Positions 42,177 to 46,810 of a stretch of DNA of 46,810 nt are shown piece by piece. Origin of the DNA: an uncultured Porphyromonadaceae bacterium. Lineage in GTDB: Bacteria > Bacteroidota > Bacteroidia > Bacteroidales > Muribaculaceae. The stretch lies in the NCBI GenBank assembly GCA_948467675.1, contig CAOKFI010000018.1:1-46810 (forward strand), given 5' to 3'. The notes below the pieces were generated by a model. The model saw only the letters and a list, made by a program, of their open reading frames with translations. It was not told the DNA's origin and ran no database searches. The translations under genes were made by a program, and so were the position numbers. Numbering within the stretch: the first letter of the stretch is position 1; each line of letters starts with the position of its first letter.

Positions 42177-42779
42177 CTATTGTTTAGAAGTTGTTGGTAA
42201 TGTCAGACCGTGGATTATGAAATCGATTATATCGGCATGGGCTATCGATGGATACTGCATGTGTCCTGCTGTATGGTCGCTGATCAATATCATGTCGTTG
42301 CCCTGCATGATCAGCCGCAACAGTTCCGGTAACCGTTTGCCTTGTTCTGAATAAAATACCCCTTCGCGGACTCCACGGTCAAGAATCTCGTTAAGGATTT
42401 CCATCTCTTTTGCAGAAGCCAGACGCCGTACACGGTCTATGCGGCGGAGATCGCGGGAGAAAAGCGAACGTATCGGGTCCGGGCGTCCAAGAGTCTGGGA
42501 TGTTACGTTCATGCGTATCTCAAGACCACGGCGAAGTTTTTCTACGGTCGATAGTCCCGGAGAGTCAAGAAGCGAGCGCAACTGGCTTACCAGCTGTTCG
42601 CTTTCCCGTTCTATTACGGCATTGTAGATTTCTCGTTTATTCCTGAAATATGTGTATATCGTGCGTCGGCCTTTGTCGGAAGCGGTTGCTATATCGTTCA
42701 TGGTCGTGTTCTCTATGCCCTTGATGGCAAAGAGCTGACGAGCCACGTCGATAAGTTTTTCGCGGGTTTTTATGACCAT
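42177..42779 (-). CDS. TetR/AcrR family transcriptional regulator
   Basis: 200 residues. The N-terminal TetR helix-turn-helix is clear: LIDVARQLFAIKGIENTTM, then IATASDKGRRTIYTYFRNK. The C-terminal all-helical ligand domain is not assignable. As first gene of an operon with fabH and fabG, it likely controls fatty-acid synthesis in response to an acyl-CoA or acyl-ACP and represses its own promoter. The operon order is the evidence for this role. Confidence 0.88.
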   Translation of the reverse strand: MVIKTREKLIDVARQLFAIKGIENTTMNDIATASDKGRRTIYTYFRNKREIYNAVIERESEQLVSQLRSLLDSPGLSTVEKLRRGLEIRMNVTSQTLGRPDPIRSLFSRDLRRIDRVRRLASAKEMEILNEILDRGVREGVFYSEQGKRLPELLRLIMQGNDMILISDHTAGHMQYPSIAHADIIDFIIHGLTLPTTSKQ

Positions 42780-42808
42780 TGTAATTGCACAATTTTACAT
42801 TTCGTGTG

Positions 42809-42816
42809 CGAAAGTA
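42809..42816 (-). promoter_or_regulatory. Candidate -7 element of the tetR-fabH-fabG operon
   Basis: On the minus strand TACTTTCG, one mismatch from TAnnTTTG, 30 nt before the start codon. There is no clear -33 box. Confidence 0.35.
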
Positions 42817-42898
42817 CAAAAAAATACTCTAATTACCTCGCGATTGAAACAAAAACCACGCACATGCATTATGCCTTAAATAAATGCGAATAATTTTT

Positions 42899-42906
42899 TA
42901 CCTTTG
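42899..42906 (+). promoter_or_regulatory. -7 element of the PBP4 gene promoter
   Basis: TACCTTTG matches TAnnTTTG and lies 42 nt before the ATG at 42948; upstream sequence is AT-rich with no strong TTTG. Confidence 0.5.
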
Positions 42907-42947
42907 ATGATCCGAGATTGTTATTATAAACTAAACTAGATTATACG

Positions 42948-44303
42948 ATGATGCGTATATTATATTTGTCGCTGGTAGCTGTTTTGCCGTTTATGTCTTT
43001 GTTTGCGTCGGTTCCGATAGATGTGAAGGGAGCTGCGGTCGGGATATACATCGCGCCAGTCAGTGATAATACGACAGCGACAGTCGAATATAACAGTGAT
43101 GTCTGCCTTACCCCAGCCAGTGTGATGAAAGCCGTGACATCGGCAACTGCACTGTCTGTGCTTGGGGCTGATTTTCGGTGGGAAACTATTGTAACTGCTA
43201 CAGGAAGTATCTCTTTCGATGGTAGTCTGATGGGAAATGTGGTGATCAACGGAAGTGGTGATCCTACACTTGAGTCCAGATTCTTTTCCGGGAACCGTGG
43301 ATTTTGCGACCGTCTGGCAAAAGCACTTGCTGAAGAAGGATGCCGGTCGGTAACAGGCAGAATTGTGGTTGATGAAAGCCGCTTTATTGATGTTGGTATA
43401 AATCCGTCATGGGAGATTGAGGATGTCGCATGGGATTATGGAGCCGGATGGTCTGGTGTGAATTACCGTGACAATTCATTCCTGCTGATGTTGCCTGAGT
43501 GCAAGGTTCAGCCGTCTGTTCCGGGACTGCATGTAGTAGACCGTACGGCGCTTGGTTCCGGTGATATCACATTGCTGCGCGGAATCGATTCCGATCTGCT
43601 TATAGCCGATGGGGTCTGTCGTGAAAAAGGTGTGCGGATATGGTGTTCTATGCCTGATCCGGCCGCAGTGATATGCCATGAGGTAGACAGTACATTGCAA
43701 GCACGCGGTATTGAGGTCTCCGGGGCAGTTGTCAAATCTGTCATTGCTGAAGGGGATCCTGAGTCTCGTGTCGTTATGCGTCAATTTTCGCCACGGCTTG
43801 GCGAAGTGCTTCGCAGCCTGATGGTGCGCAGCGATAACCTTATGGCCGAGGGCGCTCTTAGAGCTGTCGCTCCGGGAGCATCGCGCGATGATGCAATGTC
43901 TCTGCTGAAGTCGTTGTGGAAATCGCGTGGCGTCGATCTCACGTACACGCGTCTTCTCGATGGCAGCGGTCTTGCCAGAGGCAATGCCATATCGCCGCGA
44001 CAGCTTGGCAGCATACTCAGATGGATGGCTCGCAGTCCTATGTCCGATGAATATGTGGCTTTGTTTCCCAGAGCGGGTCTGGACGGCACACTCCGTAGTT
44101 TTTTGGCAAAATCACCGCAACGTAAACGTTATGTGCTGAAGACCGGCAGTATGGGCGGCGTGCAGTGTTATGCGGGGTATCGTCTTGATGCCACTGGCAA
44201 GAAACCTACGCATGTAGTGGTTGTTATGGTCAATAATTTTTCAGGATCACGCTCAGCGTTGCGTAAAGAGGTGGAGCGACTTCTTGTCGAAACTAAATTT
44301 TAA
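42948..44303 (+). CDS. dacB: D-alanyl-D-alanine carboxypeptidase/endopeptidase (PBP4 type)
   Basis: 451 residues with a signal peptide ending near residue 20 (SLFASVP). All three penicillin-binding motifs are present: S58-x-x-K61 in TPASVMKAV, S295-D-N297 in VRSDNLMAEGAL, and K398-T-G400 in VLKTGSMGG. The large insertion between the first two motifs is the mark of the peptidase S13 (DacB) family. It trims peptidoglycan cross-links and stem peptides in the periplasm. It has its own promoter and is followed at 45 nt by another gene with a promoter-like element. Confidence 0.92.
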   Translation: MMRILYLSLVAVLPFMSLFASVPIDVKGAAVGIYIAPVSDNTTATVEYNSDVCLTPASVMKAVTSATALSVLGADFRWETIVTATGSISFDGSLMGNVVINGSGDPTLESRFFSGNRGFCDRLAKALAEEGCRSVTGRIVVDESRFIDVGINPSWEIEDVAWDYGAGWSGVNYRDNSFLLMLPECKVQPSVPGLHVVDRTALGSGDITLLRGIDSDLLIADGVCREKGVRIWCSMPDPAAVICHEVDSTLQARGIEVSGAVVKSVIAEGDPESRVVMRQFSPRLGEVLRSLMVRSDNLMAEGALRAVAPGASRDDAMSLLKSLWKSRGVDLTYTRLLDGSGLARGNAISPRQLGSILRWMARSPMSDEYVALFPRAGLDGTLRSFLAKSPQRKRYVLKTGSMGGVQCYAGYRLDATGKKPTHVVVVMVNNFSGSRSALRKEVERLLVETKF

Positions 44304-44318
44304 TTGATATATTTTTAG

Positions 44319-44326
44319 TAAGTTTG
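44319..44326 (+). promoter_or_regulatory. -7 element upstream of the acidic protein-rsmI pair
   Basis: TAAGTTTG matches TAnnTTTG, 23 nt before the ATG at 44349. The -33 box is not clear. Confidence 0.5.
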
Positions 44327-44348
44327 TGCAATAAACGATATAGCGAAT

Positions 44349-45005
44349 ATGAACGACGAATTGGACCATATCATTAAGGAACTCGGCATTCTGCGGATAA
44401 ACATAGCTTCGATGGCTGCGAGGGTGGAGTCTCTTCAACAGTCGTTGGAGCAGTTGAAAACATATCCAGTCGAAGATTCAGAACCGGAGCCTCAAGATAG
44501 ACATACGGAGACCTCTGCCGATGAAGTTATGATGGAACTGGAAAATGAACGGGAAGCGGAATCGGTCCATACCGAAGTCTGTGAGCCTGAGTCCGACGCA
44601 GATGCCATTGCTGAATCAGCGGAAACGGAAGAAGCTGACGATGCCATTGATGTGCCGGAATCACATGAAGAAACTATCGGGGCCATAGAACCTCCGGCTC
44701 ATACGGTGATACCGGAATCAGACCATGTATCTGAAAGTGATGAATCTGCGGACTATGATCAGGAACCGGTTTTGCCGGCTCGTGAATTGCGTCAGTTCTT
44801 TACGATCAATGACCGCTATCGTTTCCGTCGGGAACTGTTCGGCAACAGCGATACCGATATGGCCGATACTCTCAATATGATAGAGGCGATGGGCAATATG
44901 GCAGAAGCTCAGGACTACCTTTATTCCGATCTGGAGTGGGATGCCGAAACCGACGAGGTGAAAGAATTTGTGGAGATAATACAACGTTATTTCAACGAAC
45001 GATAA
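44349..45005 (+). CDS. Conserved acidic Bacteroidales protein, function unknown
   Basis: 218 residues in three parts. An N-terminal coiled coil spans about residues 3-38 (ELGILRINIASMAARVESLQ). A long, very acidic, low-complexity middle spans about 45-145. A compact C-terminal domain covers about 148-218 (LRQFFTINDRYRFRRELFGN, then DYLYSDLEWDAETDEVKEFV). The C-terminal domain resembles one I know from uncharacterised Bacteroidales proteins and must be the functional part; the middle is likely disordered. No signal peptide is seen, so it is cytoplasmic. It starts rsmI 4 nt downstream, so a shared ribosome-related role is possible but unproven. Confidence 0.7.
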   Translation: MNDELDHIIKELGILRINIASMAARVESLQQSLEQLKTYPVEDSEPEPQDRHTETSADEVMMELENEREAESVHTEVCEPESDADAIAESAETEEADDAIDVPESHEETIGAIEPPAHTVIPESDHVSESDESADYDQEPVLPARELRQFFTINDRYRFRRELFGNSDTDMADTLNMIEAMGNMAEAQDYLYSDLEWDAETDEVKEFVEIIQRYFNER

Positions 45006-45009
45006 ATGT

Positions 45010-45738
45010 ATGGGTGGTAAGCTGTATGTAGTGCCTACTCCTGTGGGCAATCTTGCTGATATGACTCCGCGTGCAGTCGAAGTGTTGCGTCAGGCAGATC
45101 TCATTCTTGCAGAAGATACACGCACAAGCGCCGTGTTAATGAAACATTTCGGTATAGACACACCGATGTCCAGCCATCATAAGTTCAATGAGCATTCGGC
45201 TGTAAGCGCTGTCGTTGATCGTCTTCGTGCCGGATCTGTTATCGCTCTTGTGAGCGATGCAGGCACTCCGGCTATTTCTGATCCCGGTTTTCTGCTTGTG
45301 CGTGAATGCCGTCGTGAAGGAATAGACGTAGAGACTTTACCTGGTGCTACAGCATTCGTGCCTGCACTTGTCAATTCCGGTCTGCCGTGTGAGCGTTTTA
45401 CTTTCGAAGGCTTTTTGCCTCCGAAAAAGGGGAGAGCGACACGTCTGCAGGAGCTGTCGGTCGAGCCACGCACATTTATTATTTATGAATCGCCTTTGCG
45501 TCTGGCACGTACATTAAGGGAGTTGTCTGATGTATGTGGTGCTGACCGAGAGGCTTCAGTGTCGCGCGAGATATCCAAGATGCATAATACTACCGTTTGT
45601 GGCACGCTTGGAGAATTGGTCGTACATTTTGAAGAGAACCAACCGAAAGGTGAAATTGTTATTGTAGTGTCGGGTGCAAACCGTCAGGCTGTCAGACAAC
45701 CGCATCGCAATAAATATAAAACCGACGATAACGACTGA
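45010..45738 (+). CDS. rsmI: 16S rRNA (cytidine(1402)-2'-O)-methyltransferase
   Basis: 242 residues of the tetrapyrrole-methylase fold. Motifs are GKLYVVPTPVGNLADMT at the start, LAEDTRTS, VSDAGTPAISDPG for SAM binding, and LPGATAFVPALVNSG. It 2'-O-methylates C1402 in the 16S decoding centre. A basic tail (PHRNKYKTDDND) extends past the family core. It is coupled to the preceding acidic protein gene. Confidence 0.93.
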   Translation: MGGKLYVVPTPVGNLADMTPRAVEVLRQADLILAEDTRTSAVLMKHFGIDTPMSSHHKFNEHSAVSAVVDRLRAGSVIALVSDAGTPAISDPGFLLVRECRREGIDVETLPGATAFVPALVNSGLPCERFTFEGFLPPKKGRATRLQELSVEPRTFIIYESPLRLARTLRELSDVCGADREASVSREISKMHNTTVCGTLGELVVHFEENQPKGEIVIVVSGANRQAVRQPHRNKYKTDDND

Positions 45739-45796
45739 TTGATCTTGTCCCCTGACAGATATAGAGTTTTATTAAAATCGTTCAACTATTCTATTT

Positions 45797-46666
45797 ATGA
45801 AAAAATTAGTATCATTCGTAGCTGTGTCGCTGTTGGTCGGCGCAACTGCCTGCAATTCCGGAAAACTTCAAGAAACTCAGGCCGAGAATACTCGTCTTGA
45901 TGACTCGCTCCGTGTGGCACTCGCCAATCAGGACAGCCTTTTCAGTCTGCTCAACGACATAACATCCGGCATGGATCAGATCAAAGATCTGGAAAAGATA
46001 CTTTCGTCATCGACAAATCTGGGTGGAGAGACACAGTCTCGTAAAGAGGCGATACGCAATGATATGATCTCCATTCAGAAGGCATTGCAGGAACGTCGCG
46101 AGCGTCTGGCCGAACTTGAAAGCAAACTATCCCAGAGCAATAGCTACAATTCGACGTTGCGCAAAACTATCGACAATCTTAAAGCCAATATCTCAGAGCA
46201 GTCTGCTACTATCGAGAGCCTGCGCAAAGATCTTAATTCAGCGAATATACAGATCGAGAAACTCGATTTTGCCGTTGATTCGCTTACCGCTAAAGTCGAT
46301 ACCATTTCTGCGGCACGCGCTGCTACCGAACAGCAGCTTACTGAGGCTACCAACGAAATGAATACCGTGTATTATGTGGTCGGTAATAAATCGGAATTGA
46401 AAGAACACAGTATAATCGAGGGTGGCGGATTCCTTCGCAAGACAAAGATTATGCCATCGGATTTCGATCAGAATTATTTCACGGCTGCCGATAAACGGAC
46501 AGTAAAACAAATTCCGCTCTATAGCAAGAAAGCTAAACTTGTGACAAAGCAACCTGAGGCGTCATACGAGATCATAGATGATGCCAATGGACAGAAAGTG
46601 CTTTATATCACCGATCCTGCCGAGTTCTGGCGTCTGAGCAACTATCTTGTAATCCAGATCGACTGA
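45797..46666 (+). CDS. Coiled-coil lipoprotein, function unknown
   Basis: 289 residues. The lipobox ends at Cys19 (LVGATACNSGK). Residues about 25-195 form a long coiled coil with regular heptads (for example LAELESKLSQSNSY and SLRKDLNSANIQIEKLDFAV). A compact C-terminal beta domain begins near residue 196 (NTVYYVVGNKSELKEHSII) and ends VLYITDPAEFWRLSNYLVI. The plan of a lipid anchor, spacer helix and terminal globular domain suggests an envelope structural or tethering role. I do not recognise a named family. It has no evident close partner in the window. Confidence 0.7.
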   Translation: MKKLVSFVAVSLLVGATACNSGKLQETQAENTRLDDSLRVALANQDSLFSLLNDITSGMDQIKDLEKILSSSTNLGGETQSRKEAIRNDMISIQKALQERRERLAELESKLSQSNSYNSTLRKTIDNLKANISEQSATIESLRKDLNSANIQIEKLDFAVDSLTAKVDTISAARAATEQQLTEATNEMNTVYYVVGNKSELKEHSIIEGGGFLRKTKIMPSDFDQNYFTAADKRTVKQIPLYSKKAKLVTKQPEASYEIIDDANGQKVLYITDPAEFWRLSNYLVIQID

Positions 46667-46702
46667 TCTCAGACAGGAAAGAATCAACAGATATAAATGA
46701 AT

Positions 46703-46743
46703 AACCGGAAGGGGATCCAAGCCGATTGGATCCGCTTCCGGTT
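46703..46743 (+). terminator. Terminator-like hairpin after the coiled-coil lipoprotein gene
   Basis: AACCGGAAG-g-GGATCCAA (46703-46720) pairs with TTGGATCC-g-CTTCCGGTT (46726-46743) with one G-G mismatch. The stem is strong but the following GCAATATATATA is not a T run, so it may be a 3' stabilising hairpin rather than an efficient terminator. Confidence 0.6.
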
Positions 46744-46769
46744 GCAATATATATATTAACGTGAGTTCG

Positions 46770-46810
46770 ATGAAAATAATCAAAAGAGAGTCAGCTGATT
46801 ATCGTACACG
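46770..46810 (+). CDS. Possible start of a gene running off the right edge
   Basis: An ATG at 46770 opens a frame to the window end (MKIIKRESADYRT) with no stop. Only 13 codons are visible, so neither its reality nor its product can be judged. Confidence 0.3.
   Translation, partial: MKIIKRESADYRT

Overview
The window looks like a chromosomal segment of a Bacteroidales bacterium. It has the Bacteroidota promoter element TAnnTTTG in front of many genes, a SusC/SusD pair, an Na+-pumping NQR plus cytochrome bd respiratory set, and small Bacteroidota-specific families (DUF3127, DUF4290, DUF4492). A gut or other animal-associated lineage such as Muribaculaceae is plausible, but I cannot prove the family from the sequence alone. 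I see no tRNA, rRNA, CRISPR array, IS element or prophage.

Layout. 1-1.2 kb: the end of an exbB-exbD energy-transduction operon (minus strand). 1.4-7.4 kb: complete nqrABCDEF. 7.4-10.7 kb: DUF4492-cydAB, closed by a 27-bp perfect hairpin. 10.7-12.5 kb: a SusA-like GH13 neopullulanase. 12.7-16.3 kb: YigZ and pyruvate phosphate dikinase. 16.4-16.8 kb: a small exported protein built almost wholly of 11-residue repeats.

16.9-33.5 kb (minus strand) is the most interesting region, a sialic-acid utilisation locus. In transcription order it reads yhcH - MFS transporter - nanA - N-acylglucosamine 2-epimerase - susC - susD - beta-propeller protein - beta-propeller lipoprotein - PKD/PQQ-propeller lipoprotein - nagA - beta-propeller protein. 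A ROK regulator and a GNAT-inositol monophosphatase fusion are transcribed divergently at 33.9-36.4 kb. The cytoplasmic route is readable: Neu5Ac to ManNAc (NanA), to GlcNAc (epimerase), then after a kinase not seen here GlcNAc-6-P to GlcN-6-P (NagA). No recognisable GH33 sialidase or sialate esterase is present. Three paralogous exported beta-propeller proteins of a family I cannot name occupy the place where the glycan-releasing enzymes should be. They are the best candidates for an undescribed activity. The susC gene carries an apparent 1-nt frameshift at a homopolymer near its 5' end.

36.5-46.8 kb is mostly housekeeping: DUF3127, DUF4290, rimM, a serine-type sulfatase, a TetR-fabH-fabG operon, a PBP4-type D,D-carboxypeptidase, an acidic conserved protein, rsmI and a coiled-coil lipoprotein.
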